41,702 bases of DNA from assembly GCA_904418845.1 (NCBI GenBank), contig CAJFQC010000022.1, positions 1 through 41,702 of the forward strand. Direction: 5' to 3'. The translations under genes and the position numbers were made by a program. Position 1 is the stretch's first letter; the number at the start of each line of letters is the position of its first letter. The DNA is from an uncultured Ruminococcus sp. (GTDB lineage: Bacteria > Bacillota > Clostridia > Lachnospirales > Lachnospiraceae). Of the stretch, positions 1 through 8,563 are shown in pieces. Below the pieces are notes generated by a model. That model was not told the DNA's origin. It did not search any database and saw only the letters and a program-made list of their open reading frames with translations.

Positions 1-63
1 TGCCCGTTAGCCTTTCGATAGGCTGCCGCTTGCTCAAAAGATAGCGGTAAATCAAAGGAAAGA

Positions 64-2697
64 TTAAGCCTCCCTACTTTTGATAGCTGCCTGTGCTGCG
101 GCCAGTCTTGCGATCGGCACACGGAACGGTGAGCAGGATACATAGTCAAGTCCGATCTTGTTACAGAACTCAACTGAGCTCGGATCTCCGCCGTGCTCGC
201 CGCAGATACCGATGTGAAGCTTCGGATTAACCGGCTTTCCAAGATCAATAGCCATCTTCATCAGCTTGCCGACACCAACCTGATCCAGCTTAGCGAACGG
301 ATCGTTCTCGAAAATCTTCGCATCATAGTAAGCGTCAAGGAACTTACCAGCGTCGTCACGGGAGAATCCGTACGTCATCTGTGTAAGGTCGTTTGTACCG
401 AAGCAGAAGAAGTCAGCCTCTGCTGCAATCTCGTCTGCTGTAAGAGCAGCTCTCGGGATCTCGATCATTGTTCCGACTTCATACTCAAGGTCGCTGCCTG
501 CTGCCGCGATCTCGGCGTCTGCTGTCTCAACAACAACTTTCTTCACATATTTCAGCTCTTTGACGTCTCCTACAAGCGGGATCATGATCTCCGGCTGTAC
601 CTTCCAGCCCGGATGAGCCTTCTGTACGTTGATTGCCGCGCGGATAACAGCCTTTGTCTGCATCTTTGCGATCTCCGGATATGTCACTGCCAGACGGCAT
701 CCGCGGTGACCCATCATCGGGTTGAACTCATGCAGGCTGTCGATGATCGTTTTGATCTGCTCTACAGTCTTGCCCTGAGCGTCGGCCAGTTTCTTGATGT
801 CCTCTTCTTCTGTCGGAACGAACTCATGAAGCGGCGGATCAAGGAAGCGGATTGTTACCGGGTGTCCCTCAAGAGCCTCGTACAGAGCCTCGAAGTCTCC
901 CTGCTGCTCCGGAAGAATCTTCTCAAGCGCAGCTTCTCTTTCTTCCTCTGTCTCAGAACAGATCATCTCGCGGAATGCATCAATTCTGTTGCCCTCAAAG
1001 AACATATGCTCTGTACGGCAAAGTCCGATACCCTCAGCGCCGAGCTCACGGGCTTTCTTAGCGTCAGCCGGTGTATCAGCGTTTGTGCGGACTTTCATAG
1101 TTCTGTACTTGTCAGCCCATGCCATAATACGCCCGAACTCTCCGGCGATGGAAGCATCTACTGTCGGGATGATTCCGTCATAGATATTACCTGTGGAACC
1201 GTCAAGTGAGATTGCATCTCCCTCGTGGTACTCTTTTCCGTTCAGTGTAAATTTCTTGTTTGCCTCGTCCATAACGATGTCGCCGCATCCTGATACACAG
1301 CATGTACCCATACCACGGGCAACAACGGCAGCGTGAGATGTCATACCACCGCGAACTGTCAGGATACCCTGGGCAGACTTCATACCTGTGATATCCTCAG
1401 GTGATGTCTCAAGACGTACAAGAACGACTTTCTCTCCTCTCGCAGCCCACTCTACAGCGTCGTCTGCTGTAAAGACGATTTTGCCGCATGCAGCTCCCGG
1501 TGAAGCTCCGAGCGCTTTCCCCATCGGTGTAGCAGCCTTAAGGGCAGCAGCATCGAACTGCGGATGAAGCAGCGTGTCAAGGTTTCTCGGATCGATCATC
1601 GCGACAGCTTCTTCCTCTGTTCTCATGCCCTCGTCAACAAGGTCACATGCGATCTTCAGAGCAGCCTGTGCTGTTCTCTTACCGTTACGCGTCTGAAGCA
1701 TGAATAGTTTACCGTGCTCTACAGTAAACTCCATATCCTGCATATCTCTGTAGTGTGTTTCAAGTTTCTTGCACACATCTTTAAACTGTGCAAACGCCTC
1801 CGGGAATTTCTGCTCCATCTCGGAGATGTGCATAGGAGTACGAACGCCGGCAACAACGTCCTCACCCTGTGCATTTGTAAGGAACTCTCCGAAAAGTCCG
1901 TTTTCTCCTGTAGCAGGGTCACGAGTAAATGCAACGCCTGTACCACAGTCGTCTCCCATGTTACCAAATGCCATCATCTGTACGTTGACAGCTGTTCCCC
2001 ATGAATACGGGATGTCGTTATCACGACGGTATACGTTCGCTCTCGGATTATCCCATGAACGGAACACGGCTTTTACAGCGCCCATCAGCTGCTCTTTTGC
2101 GTCAGACGGGAAATCTGCACCTATCTTCTCTTTGTACTCAGCCTTGAACTGTCCTGCAAGAGTCTTAAGATCCTCTGCTGTCAGTTCTACATCCTGTGTA
2201 ACGCCTTTCTTTTCTTTCATCTCGTCGATGAGCTCTTCGAAGTATTTCTTTCCTACTTCCATAACAACGTCAGAGTACATCTGGATGAATCTCCTGTAGC
2301 AATCCCATGCCCAGCGCGGGTTGCCTGAAGCCTCTGCCAGAGTCTCAACTACTTCCTCGTTCAGACCGAGGTTGAGGATCGTGTCCATCATACCCGGCAT
2401 GGATGCTCTTGCTCCGGAACGAACAGAAACGAGAAGCGGATTCGTCTTGTCTCCGAATTTCTTTCCTGTGATTCCTTCCAGTTTCTCGATGGCCTCCATG
2501 ATCTGTCCCATGATCTCATCGTTGATTTTTCTGCCGTCCTCATAGTACTGAGTACAAGCCTCTGTTGTAACTGTGAATCCCTGGGGTACAGGGAGTCCAA
2601 GGCTTGTCATCTCTGCGAGGTTGGCACCTTTTCCACCAAGAAGGTTTCTCATCGTAGCGTTACCTTCGGTGAACATATAAACCCATTTTGTTGCCAT
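64..2697 (-). CDS. ppdK: Pyruvate, phosphate dikinase
   Basis: Interconverts pyruvate, ATP and phosphate with PEP, AMP and pyrophosphate in the cytosol. In fermentative Clostridia it can serve PPi-dependent glycolysis or PEP formation. The 877-residue protein matches the usual family length (about 870-880). It opens with the ATP-grasp nucleotide domain (GGKGANLAEM near residue 23), has the central swivelling phosphohistidine domain with the motif GGMTSHAAVVARGMG, and ends with the PEP-binding barrel (LCRTEHMFF, and GICGEHGGDP with the catalytic Cys). I chose the ATG at 2697 (protein begins MATKWVYMF) because TAGGAGGT lies about 9 nt upstream. A longer in-frame start at 2739 lacks this. A strong promoter lies at 2755-2783, so the gene is probably monocistronic. 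Identification is near certain from the motifs; the physiological direction is not visible. Confidence 0.98.
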   Translation of the reverse strand: MATKWVYMFTEGNATMRNLLGGKGANLAEMTSLGLPVPQGFTVTTEACTQYYEDGRKINDEIMGQIMEAIEKLEGITGKKFGDKTNPLLVSVRSGARASMPGMMDTILNLGLNEEVVETLAEASGNPRWAWDCYRRFIQMYSDVVMEVGKKYFEELIDEMKEKKGVTQDVELTAEDLKTLAGQFKAEYKEKIGADFPSDAKEQLMGAVKAVFRSWDNPRANVYRRDNDIPYSWGTAVNVQMMAFGNMGDDCGTGVAFTRDPATGENGLFGEFLTNAQGEDVVAGVRTPMHISEMEQKFPEAFAQFKDVCKKLETHYRDMQDMEFTVEHGKLFMLQTRNGKRTAQAALKIACDLVDEGMRTEEEAVAMIDPRNLDTLLHPQFDAAALKAATPMGKALGASPGAACGKIVFTADDAVEWAARGEKVVLVRLETSPEDITGMKSAQGILTVRGGMTSHAAVVARGMGTCCVSGCGDIVMDEANKKFTLNGKEYHEGDAISLDGSTGNIYDGIIPTVDASIAGEFGRIMAWADKYRTMKVRTNADTPADAKKARELGAEGIGLCRTEHMFFEGNRIDAFREMICSETEEEREAALEKILPEQQGDFEALYEALEGHPVTIRFLDPPLHEFVPTEEEDIKKLADAQGKTVEQIKTIIDSLHEFNPMMGHRGCRLAVTYPEIAKMQTKAVIRAAINVQKAHPGWKVQPEIMIPLVGDVKELKYVKKVVVETADAEIAAAGSDLEYEVGTMIEIPRAALTADEIAAEADFFCFGTNDLTQMTYGFSRDDAGKFLDAYYDAKIFENDPFAKLDQVGVGKLMKMAIDLGKPVNPKLHIGICGEHGGDPSSVEFCNKIGLDYVSCSPFRVPIARLAAAQAAIKSREA

Positions 2698-2754
2698 GTT
2701 CCAATGACCTCCTAAAAAAATTTGCGGATATTTCTGCAATAATTCGCATATAAT

Positions 2755-2783
2755 ATTTTAATGGTTTTAAAGGCTTGCGTCAA
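2755..2783 (-). promoter_or_regulatory. Sigma-A promoter of ppdK
   Basis: Reading the minus strand, TTGACG (2778-2783) is followed after exactly 17 nt by TAAAAT (2755-2760), about 60 nt upstream of the ppdK start. Both hexamers are 5/6 matches to consensus. An alternative -10 (TATTAT) overlaps slightly downstream. No obvious operator palindrome is seen. Confidence 0.7.
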
Positions 2784-2902
2784 GCGTTTTATAGGGAAAT
2801 ATGCACAATCTTTCCCCCGTTTTTTTGTATATTAACGCCACTCTTCGACAGCAATGTCAGCCATACATACCTTTATTAGTCAGAGGCCGCCCTGGTTTAT
2901 AG

Positions 2903-2930
2903 AAAACGTGCCGCAGACCGTCAGGTCTGC
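2903..2930 (-). terminator. Terminator-like hairpin after the CO dehydrogenase operon
   Basis: On the minus strand, starting 10 nt after the oxidoreductase stop codon, GCAGACC and GGTCTGC (2913-2930) form a 7-bp stem with a 4-nt loop. A short run of four T follows (2903-2906) after a few GC bases. It would end the cooS transcript before ppdK. The T-run is short, so efficiency is uncertain. Confidence 0.55.
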
Positions 2931-2939
2931 CGGGCGCTG

Positions 2940-4160
2940 TCAGGCTTTCCACACATATTTTCCTCTCTCACCCGTATCATAAAAGTCCGCGAACGTCAGC
3001 CTGAAGATATTTTTCCCTATGCCGCCCAAATAGATCTGTTGTTTTATGATATACTGCCAGATCCCGCTGTTGGAGATATCTCCCTGGAGCAGGATGCCGC
3101 ACAGTCTGCCATCCCGCAGAATTGCCCTGCGGTAATTATGACTGTCTTCTTCTGTCAGGACTTCATCCCCTTCCTGCGGAATGATCGCTCCCAGACAAAG
3201 TGTCACAAGTCCAAAGAAGTTGATCGTATTCTTCTCCGCAAATGTGTCTGCATATATTTCATTTCCACCACACATATTACGGGCCGCAGTCCGGCCTTGT
3301 TTCATGGCATTCGGCCAGATGCCCGATAGCCCGGTCACATCGCCCGCTGCATAGACATCTTTTATATTTGTCTCCATATAGCTGTCCACCTGAATTCCCC
3401 GCTCACATACAATACCGCTGCCCTCGAGGAACGCGTCTGCGGGACGCACACCCGTAGCCGTGATAACAAAATCACAGTTGATATGCTCCCCTGAATCAAG
3501 CACTACTTCACAGATATTCCCGTCCGCTCCACAGACAGTCTCCTGTACTCTGCTTCCCAGCCGGAACTCTGCCCCTGCTTTCTCAAACCGGTCCTGGTAC
3601 GCCTTTGCCGCATTCTCGTCAAGCTGGACAGGCAGGATCTGAGGCGCCATCTCCACAACAGTTATCTTTTTTCCCCGCTCGAGAAGGCCATATGCCGCAT
3701 CTAAGCCCACCAGGCCGGAACCAATCACCAGAATGTGTTTTGAATTTTTTGTCATGTCGTCGATCTTCTGCGCGTCAGAAAGATGCCGCAGACCGGATAC
3801 GTTGTCTGCTTTTTTAAGATCCCCTACCGGAGGAATACAGCTCTGCGCCCCGGAAGCAATCAAAAGCTTATGATAGGAGATCTGCTCTCCTGATTCGAGA
3901 ATCACGGTTTTATCCTCTGTATTGACCGACGCCGCCTTTCCGTTGACGACATCAATCCTTTTTTTCTCAAAAAAGCCCTCTTCTGTAAAATCCAGCTCCT
4001 TGGCAGTCCTCTCATGGGACAGATATTTGTGGAGCATACAGCGTGAATGTACCTGTGCGTCCGCTGATATCATGAGGATTTCCGCATCCTCTTTCTGCCT
4101 TCTGATCTCATCTGCCGCTGTAATCCCCGCGGCCCCCGTACCTATGATCACATATCTCAT
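2940..4160 (-). CDS. FAD/NAD(P)-dependent oxidoreductase of the CO dehydrogenase operon
   Basis: A 406-residue flavoprotein of the pyridine nucleotide-disulfide oxidoreductase / rubredoxin reductase type. It shows an N-terminal FAD dinucleotide fold (GTGAAG, residues 7-12), a central NAD(P) fold (GSGLVG, near residue 149), an ATG motif in ITATGVRP, and the second FAD motif (VYAAGDVTG). There is no CxxxxC redox disulfide near the N terminus, so it is not a classical disulfide reductase. It starts 3 nt after the ferredoxin gene with a GGAGGAGGTG ribosome site, so it is the third gene of the cooS operon. Flavoproteins next to CooS and a CooF-like ferredoxin are a known arrangement, thought to move electrons between the ferredoxin and NAD(P). 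That role here is inferred from context. Confidence 0.88.
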   Translation of the reverse strand: MRYVIIGTGAAGITAADEIRRQKEDAEILMISADAQVHSRCMLHKYLSHERTAKELDFTEEGFFEKKRIDVVNGKAASVNTEDKTVILESGEQISYHKLLIASGAQSCIPPVGDLKKADNVSGLRHLSDAQKIDDMTKNSKHILVIGSGLVGLDAAYGLLERGKKITVVEMAPQILPVQLDENAAKAYQDRFEKAGAEFRLGSRVQETVCGADGNICEVVLDSGEHINCDFVITATGVRPADAFLEGSGIVCERGIQVDSYMETNIKDVYAAGDVTGLSGIWPNAMKQGRTAARNMCGGNEIYADTFAEKNTINFFGLVTLCLGAIIPQEGDEVLTEEDSHNYRRAILRDGRLCGILLQGDISNSGIWQYIIKQQIYLGGIGKNIFRLTFADFYDTGERGKYVWKA

Positions 4161-4163
4161 CTG

Positions 4164-4610
4164 TCACACCTCCTCCACATGGATCGCGCCTTTTGGACAT
4201 GATTTCACACAGTTGGGCTCACTGCCGTCCTGCGCACAGAAATCACACTTGATCACTTTCGTCCTTGAGACACGGTCAGGCTTTAATACACCGAAGGGAC
4301 AATTCATCACACACATAAAGCAGGAGCCGCACCGCTCTTCATCATATGTCACAAGTCCGCTCTCGAGATCTTTTTTCAATGCGCCGCTCATACACGACAT
4401 GACGCATTCGGGATCATCACAGTGTCTGCAAAAAATAGGTTTGTATGTGCCGTCCTCTGTCTGATAGATAAAGTTTCTGCTTTCATTGGCCGGATCAGTC
4501 AAATCCAGATCGTATATGCTGCCGGGCGTCTTTCGATGAGCCTGCATACACGCCACAGAACAATTCCGGCATCCGTCACACTTTTCGTATTCTACTATAA
4601 TTCTTCTCAT
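4164..4610 (-). CDS. Four-cluster 4Fe-4S ferredoxin (CooF-like)
   Basis: Electron carrier predicted to take electrons from the CO dehydrogenase and pass them to the downstream flavoprotein. The 148-residue product has sixteen cysteines in four groups: 11/14/17/21, 61/64/69/73, 94/97/100/104 and 122/125/134/138. This is the pattern of the DMSO-reductase-B/CooF family that binds four 4Fe-4S clusters. The start at 4610 (MRRIIVEYEK) was chosen because AAGGAGGG lies 8 nt upstream. An ATG two codons earlier sits almost on the ribosome site, and the longer open frame overlaps cooS. It lies 13 nt after cooS and 3 nt before the oxidoreductase. No signal peptide, so cytosolic. Confidence 0.9.
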   Translation of the reverse strand: MRRIIVEYEKCDGCRNCSVACMQAHRKTPGSIYDLDLTDPANESRNFIYQTEDGTYKPIFCRHCDDPECVMSCMSGALKKDLESGLVTYDEERCGSCFMCVMNCPFGVLKPDRVSRTKVIKCDFCAQDGSEPNCVKSCPKGAIHVEEV

Positions 4611-4623
4611 CTGCATGCCCTCC

Positions 4624-6507
4624 TTATATATGAAGCTCGGAGCGCTTTTCCAGAATGATCTTTTCCAGGATGTCTGCGGATTCTTTTGCATCCGGGTTAA
4701 TGATAACCTGTCCACCGGTCAGAGCTTTCATATCCTCAGTGAGGAGCTTGACAGCCACGCCGCTTCCTGTTACAAATGGCGGAAGTCCCAGATGGAGAGG
4801 AAGTCCCAGGGCAAGCCCGAAGCATCCGTCTGCCAGGGCCTGCTCCTCCAGCCACTGAGCCGCTGACAGCACAAGTGGAAGCTGGGGAAGATCCACGCCG
4901 ATCTCCTCTGCAAGCTCTGTCGCTACGATCTCAAGACGCCCGATAGCCAGGCAGGGGCCGAAGTTCAGCACAGGCGGGATTCCCAGTTTCTTGCAGACAG
5001 CGCGAAGCTTCGGTCCGGCCAGTTCTGCCGCCTCCGGGGTCATCAGACCGCAGTTCTCGATTCCTCCCGATGAACATCCTGCCGTGAGTACAATGATATC
5101 CCTGGCGATCAGTTCTTTTGTCAGTTCCACAGTAAGGACATCGTGTCCGCCCGCCGTCAGGTTTGAACAGCCCACAACGCCTGCCACACCTTTAATATCT
5201 CCGGATACGATCAAGTCGATCAGAGGTTTCCAGTTCCCACCGAGAAACTCTTTTAAAGATCCTTCGCTCACCCCGGTAAGCGTGCTATCGTTCCCGTGGT
5301 CTTCTTTAAGATTCAGCTTTACAATGGATCTTCTTTCTTTATAAGCGTCGATCACTTTTTCGATAATCTCTTCTGTTACCTGGGTGCGGTTCTCAAAGTC
5401 AAACTCTTTCAACTCTGCGTTTGCTTTTTTCGCCACACTGTCAATGCAAAACTGTTTAATATGCAGCTCATCACAAATTGGTTCAATCCCCGGAAGCGTA
5501 CAGTTAAACTCAGATATCACCGCGTCTATAGCGCCCGTGGCTAAGATCGCCTCGCTGGTGTAATTATTTCCCGCATGTCCGTCAAACACCTCCTCATAGT
5601 GCTTTCCGCGGAGCTGCAAATCCTGTCCTACGCAGGTACATCCCACAAGCTTGAATCCTTTTGCGCCGGCTTTCTTTGCACGCTCCACTACATCCTCCTC
5701 TATAAGGCGTTTTTGGAGATATGTAAACATAGAGTGCTGGTGTCCCGTAATCATAATGTTAATATACTCTGGATCGATCACTCTCATCCCTACCGGAGCC
5801 ATCCGAAGCTGAGGCTCGCCAAGCACAATATCATTCAGCAGGTTTGTCAGGGTCAGTCCGTAAATACCTGTCGAGATGCCAAGTTTCAGGCAGTCTTTGA
5901 GCATATCTACAGGATCAGAGTTCAAGTTTGTAGAACATTTTACCACTCCATGACAGACCTCCGATTTTGCCCCTCCCGGAAGAATCCCCAGTTTCTCCCA
6001 GTTTTCGTATCTGGGCGCATATGCCATCTTTTTGACCAGTTTCATTTTCTCATATTCAGGCAGATACAGATCTTCAAGCACCGCGTCTGCCACCATCTCC
6101 GCACGTTTATGCACGTCCTCTTCGCAGATCCCAAAAATATCTGCCAGACGGTTCAGCGCGTTCACTCCCTTGATCTCGCCTCTTTTCTGCGCCACATCCT
6201 TTACATTGCGGGCAGTGTTCTCCACCACGTGGATATAACATCCTGACCCGGCGGATACCGCACGCAGGAAGTTTCTTGCCACGATCGTATCTGCCGTGGC
6301 ACCGCATATACCTCTCGGCGCCTCGGGTGTAATGCGGCAAGGTCCGTTTGAACATAACCGGCAGCAGACCCCTTGAAGGCCAAACGCACATTTTGTGCTT
6401 TGTCCTTCGACCCTGTGGTGGGATGTCTCAAAGGGAAGCTCCCTGATAAATCCCTCCAGCGGTTTATCCGCGCTTTCACATGTGGTACATCCATAACACT
6501 GATTCAT
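4624..6507 (-). CDS. cooS: Ni-Fe carbon monoxide dehydrogenase catalytic subunit (divergent)
   Basis: CooS-type CO dehydrogenase, 627 residues, beginning at ATG 6507 behind GAGGAGGT. The D/B-cluster cysteines are present (C40, C48, C49, C52, C57, C68, in STKC..GVCCRLC..GPC..GICGATAD). The C-cluster ligands, as I align them from memory to Carboxydothermus CODH-II, are H256, C292, C336, C447, C478 and C519. Oddities: the SAAxxxxEKA segment that carries the catalytic Lys (K563 in CODH-II) reads SAAQWLEEQA here, so Lys becomes Gln556. The His ladder after H93 is not seen (IHVVENTARN). An extra CxxCxxC (C4, C7, C10) sits at the N terminus. First gene of an operon with the ferredoxin and flavoprotein. 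No acetyl-CoA synthase genes or cooC are in view. The family is certain; canonical CO oxidation is not. Confidence 0.93.
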   Translation of the reverse strand: MNQCYGCTTCESADKPLEGFIRELPFETSHHRVEGQSTKCAFGLQGVCCRLCSNGPCRITPEAPRGICGATADTIVARNFLRAVSAGSGCYIHVVENTARNVKDVAQKRGEIKGVNALNRLADIFGICEEDVHKRAEMVADAVLEDLYLPEYEKMKLVKKMAYAPRYENWEKLGILPGGAKSEVCHGVVKCSTNLNSDPVDMLKDCLKLGISTGIYGLTLTNLLNDIVLGEPQLRMAPVGMRVIDPEYINIMITGHQHSMFTYLQKRLIEEDVVERAKKAGAKGFKLVGCTCVGQDLQLRGKHYEEVFDGHAGNNYTSEAILATGAIDAVISEFNCTLPGIEPICDELHIKQFCIDSVAKKANAELKEFDFENRTQVTEEIIEKVIDAYKERRSIVKLNLKEDHGNDSTLTGVSEGSLKEFLGGNWKPLIDLIVSGDIKGVAGVVGCSNLTAGGHDVLTVELTKELIARDIIVLTAGCSSGGIENCGLMTPEAAELAGPKLRAVCKKLGIPPVLNFGPCLAIGRLEIVATELAEEIGVDLPQLPLVLSAAQWLEEQALADGCFGLALGLPLHLGLPPFVTGSGVAVKLLTEDMKALTGGQVIINPDAKESADILEKIILEKRSELHI

Positions 6508-6606
6508 TTGTAATACCTCCTCTTGTCTTTCTCTAAATTGATCCTTCAGTGATAATACATTCTTCGTTTGAAAGTGGATAAATATGATCCAGTTTTCTTT
6601 TAAAAA

Positions 6607-6646
6607 GACTGCCCGCAGACCCAGGTCTAAAACGGGCATTTTTTGT
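6607..6646. terminator. Bidirectional terminator / possible operator between the Rrf2 gene and cooS
   Basis: GCCCG (6611-6615) pairs with CGGGC (6633-6637), and inside lies a perfect palindrome AGACC-CA-GGTCT (6617-6628). The plus strand is followed by six T, and the minus strand by TCTTTTT, so it can act both ways. It begins right after the Rrf2 stop codon and about 100 nt before cooS. It probably ends the Rrf2 transcript. The inner palindrome could also be a protein site, which is inference. Confidence 0.7.
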
Positions 6647-6647
6647 G

Positions 6648-7043
6648 TCAATCGCTTAAAATATCACAAAATGTCTTTTCTTTTAAAAGCTCTTCCACCG
6701 CATGCTGAATCGACAGCAGTTCCTTGTGTATCCTGCATTTATCTCCGTCAGTATTACGGCTGCAAAAATGGTGCACACAATCCATCACTGCAAAATCCGG
6801 CTCAATCGCAGTCACCGCATCATATAGAGTAAACTCTGACAACTGCTTCTTCAAACGGCAGCCGCCGCCCGCGCCGCGGACAATCTCAACCACCCCGGCA
6901 CGATCTAATTTCTTGACGATCTTGTAACAGAATGCCTCCGGTATTTTCTCGATCGCACATATCTGGCGAATACTTTTCTTTTCTCCGTTTTTCAGAGCAC
7001 GGACGATTCGTATTGCATAATCACTTTCTCTTGTAAACAACAT
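6648..7043 (-). CDS. Rrf2-family transcriptional regulator with Fe-S cysteines
   Basis: A 131-residue Rrf2/IscR-type DNA-binding protein. The N-terminal winged helix starts MLFTRESDYAIRI and includes the recognition region IPEAFCYKIVKKL. It is followed by the wing RGAGGGCRLKK and a dimerisation helix. Three cysteines, C89, C94 and C103 (C-x4-C-x8-C), match the position of the Fe-S ligands in IscR/NsrR/RsrR-type sensors, so a cluster-based redox or gas sensor is likely. It lies directly upstream of cooS on the same strand, separated by a hairpin. Control of the CO dehydrogenase operon is inferred from this position. Its own promoter (7065-7093) has a palindrome between the hexamers, which suggests autoregulation. 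Confidence 0.9.
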   Translation of the reverse strand: MLFTRESDYAIRIVRALKNGEKKSIRQICAIEKIPEAFCYKIVKKLDRAGVVEIVRGAGGGCRLKKQLSEFTLYDAVTAIEPDFAVMDCVHHFCSRNTDGDKCRIHKELLSIQHAVEELLKEKTFCDILSD

Positions 7044-7064
7044 ATTATCACCTGATTTGTTAAA

Positions 7065-7093
7065 ATTATATCAATCTAGATATTTTTTGTCAA
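7065..7093 (-). promoter_or_regulatory. Perfect consensus sigma-A promoter of the Rrf2 gene, with internal palindrome
   Basis: On the minus strand, TTGACA (7088-7093), a 17-nt spacer and TATAAT (7065-7070) give a perfect consensus promoter. The spacer carries ATATCTAGAT followed by TGATAT, an inverted repeat abutting the -10. A fully consensus promoter with a palindrome inside it is typical of a tightly repressed, autoregulated gene. That the Rrf2 protein binds here is inference. Confidence 0.8.
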
Positions 7094-7177
7094 CTTTATA
7101 TCTTTCGCCCGCACTTGTAAAAATGCACAAAATTTTAGGAGTTTTTTTATTGCTTTTCCCAGTTGTATTAAAAATAT

Positions 7178-8563
7178 CTACATTTTCAAAAACGCGCGAT
7201 ATCCTTTTACCGCCTCATACACATCCGCTTTACTGGATACTTCGTAGGGTGCATGCATATTCAGCACTGCCACACCGCTGTCAATAACTTCCATTCCGTA
7301 GTTCGCCATGATGTAAGCGATGGTTCCGCCGCCGCCAAGATCCACTCTGCCAAGCTCCGCGAACTGGTACGCCACTTCTGCGTCGTCCATCGCCTTGCGA
7401 AGAGCCGCAATATACTCGGCGTTCGCGTCGTTGGAACCAGATTTCCCCCGGCTTCCTGTAAACTTATTAAACGTGATTCCATTGGCGAAGAAAGCGGAAC
7501 TCCGCTTTTCAAACGCTTCCGCGAACATGGGATCATACGCTGCGCTCACGTCAGAGGAAAGCATCTTTGATCCGGCAAGCGCACGGCGGACTTTAAGTTC
7601 AGACTCTCCTTCTGTCATGGCGATCAGCTCTGCCACCGTATTCTCAAAGAATCGGGAGTGCATCCCCGTGGCGCCCACGCTTCCGATCTCTTCTTTATCT
7701 ACCAGGAGACAGCATCCGGTCTTTTTCGCCTCTTCTACATCAAGCATGGCGAACAGAGAAGTGAACGCGCACACTCTGTCATCCTGCCCATAGGAAAGGA
7801 TCATGCTGCGGTCAATTCCGCAGTCCCGGGCTTTCCCTGCGGGAACGATCTCCAGCTCCGCAGAGTAGAAATCTTCCTCATCCATATTGTATTTCTCTTT
7901 TAGGAGACGAAGGACATTTGCCTTTACGGTATCCTTCTTATCCTCTGCCATATCGGCAAGAGGGCAGTTCCCGATGAGCAAGTCAAGCTTTTCTCCCTCA
8001 ATCACCTTAGACGCCTTCTTCTCAAGCTGTTCCTGCGCCAGATGAACGAGCAGATCTGTGATGACGAACACCGGATCAGACGCGTCCTCTCCGATACACA
8101 CCTTCTCCACTGTGCCGTCCTTTTTCACGATGACCCCGTGCAGGGCAAGCGGCTGTGCTACCCACTGGTATTTCTTAATGCCTCCGTAATAATGAGTATC
8201 AAGATAGGAAAATCCTTCGTTCTCATAAAGAGGATTCTGTTTCACATCAATGCGTGGGGAATCAATGTGCGCGCCGAGAATGTTCATGCCCGCTGAGACC
8301 GGCTCCGAACCGATGCGGAACAGGGCAATCATCTTATCCATGTTCACTGCATACACCTTATCTCCCGCTTTTAAGCTCTCCCCTGCCGCCTGCACATCCT
8401 TTAAATTGCGGTATCCGGCCTTCTCTGCCATGCGGATGCTTATCTCCACGCATTCACGCTCCGTTTTCCCGGCATCAAGGCATGCTTTATATTTCTCATT
8501 AATGCTGTCAAGCTCCTGTAACTGCTGTTCGCTGTAAGTTGTCCATATGTTTTTTCGCTCCAT
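7178..8563 (-). CDS. M18-family aminopeptidase
   Basis: Zinc-dependent aminopeptidase of family M18 (aspartyl aminopeptidase / LAP4 type), cytosolic, releasing N-terminal residues from peptides. The 461-residue protein starts at ATG 8563 (MERKNIWTTY) behind AAAGGAA. The 54-codon extension that is open upstream is a low-quality run of Lys/Arg codons and lacks a ribosome site. The metal-binding motifs are visible: HIDSPRID near residue 99, DKEEIGSVGATG (two acidic residues), SSDVSAAYDP, and the C-terminal NMHAPYEVSS histidine. Length is normal for the family. It stands alone between glyS and the Rrf2 gene, with 192 nt upstream that hold a weak TATACT -10 near 8614-8619 but no convincing -35. 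Confidence 0.93.
   Translation of the reverse strand: MERKNIWTTYSEQQLQELDSINEKYKACLDAGKTERECVEISIRMAEKAGYRNLKDVQAAGESLKAGDKVYAVNMDKMIALFRIGSEPVSAGMNILGAHIDSPRIDVKQNPLYENEGFSYLDTHYYGGIKKYQWVAQPLALHGVIVKKDGTVEKVCIGEDASDPVFVITDLLVHLAQEQLEKKASKVIEGEKLDLLIGNCPLADMAEDKKDTVKANVLRLLKEKYNMDEEDFYSAELEIVPAGKARDCGIDRSMILSYGQDDRVCAFTSLFAMLDVEEAKKTGCCLLVDKEEIGSVGATGMHSRFFENTVAELIAMTEGESELKVRRALAGSKMLSSDVSAAYDPMFAEAFEKRSSAFFANGITFNKFTGSRGKSGSNDANAEYIAALRKAMDDAEVAYQFAELGRVDLGGGGTIAYIMANYGMEVIDSGVAVLNMHAPYEVSSKADVYEAVKGYRAFLKM

Noticed and set aside
193-1209. A long open frame of 338 codons on the plus strand
   Set aside because: It lies wholly antisense to ppdK, whose protein is fully conserved, and its translation is Cys/Leu-rich without family character.
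2794-2826. GGGAAA...TTTCCC with a T-run, resembling a plus-strand terminator
   Set aside because: No plus-strand gene lies upstream, and the stem overlaps the region just behind the ppdK promoter. Weak, AT-rich stem; probably chance.
5575-6246. A 223-codon open frame on the plus strand
   Set aside because: Antisense to cooS; codon pattern mirrors the real gene and no ribosome site or motif is present.
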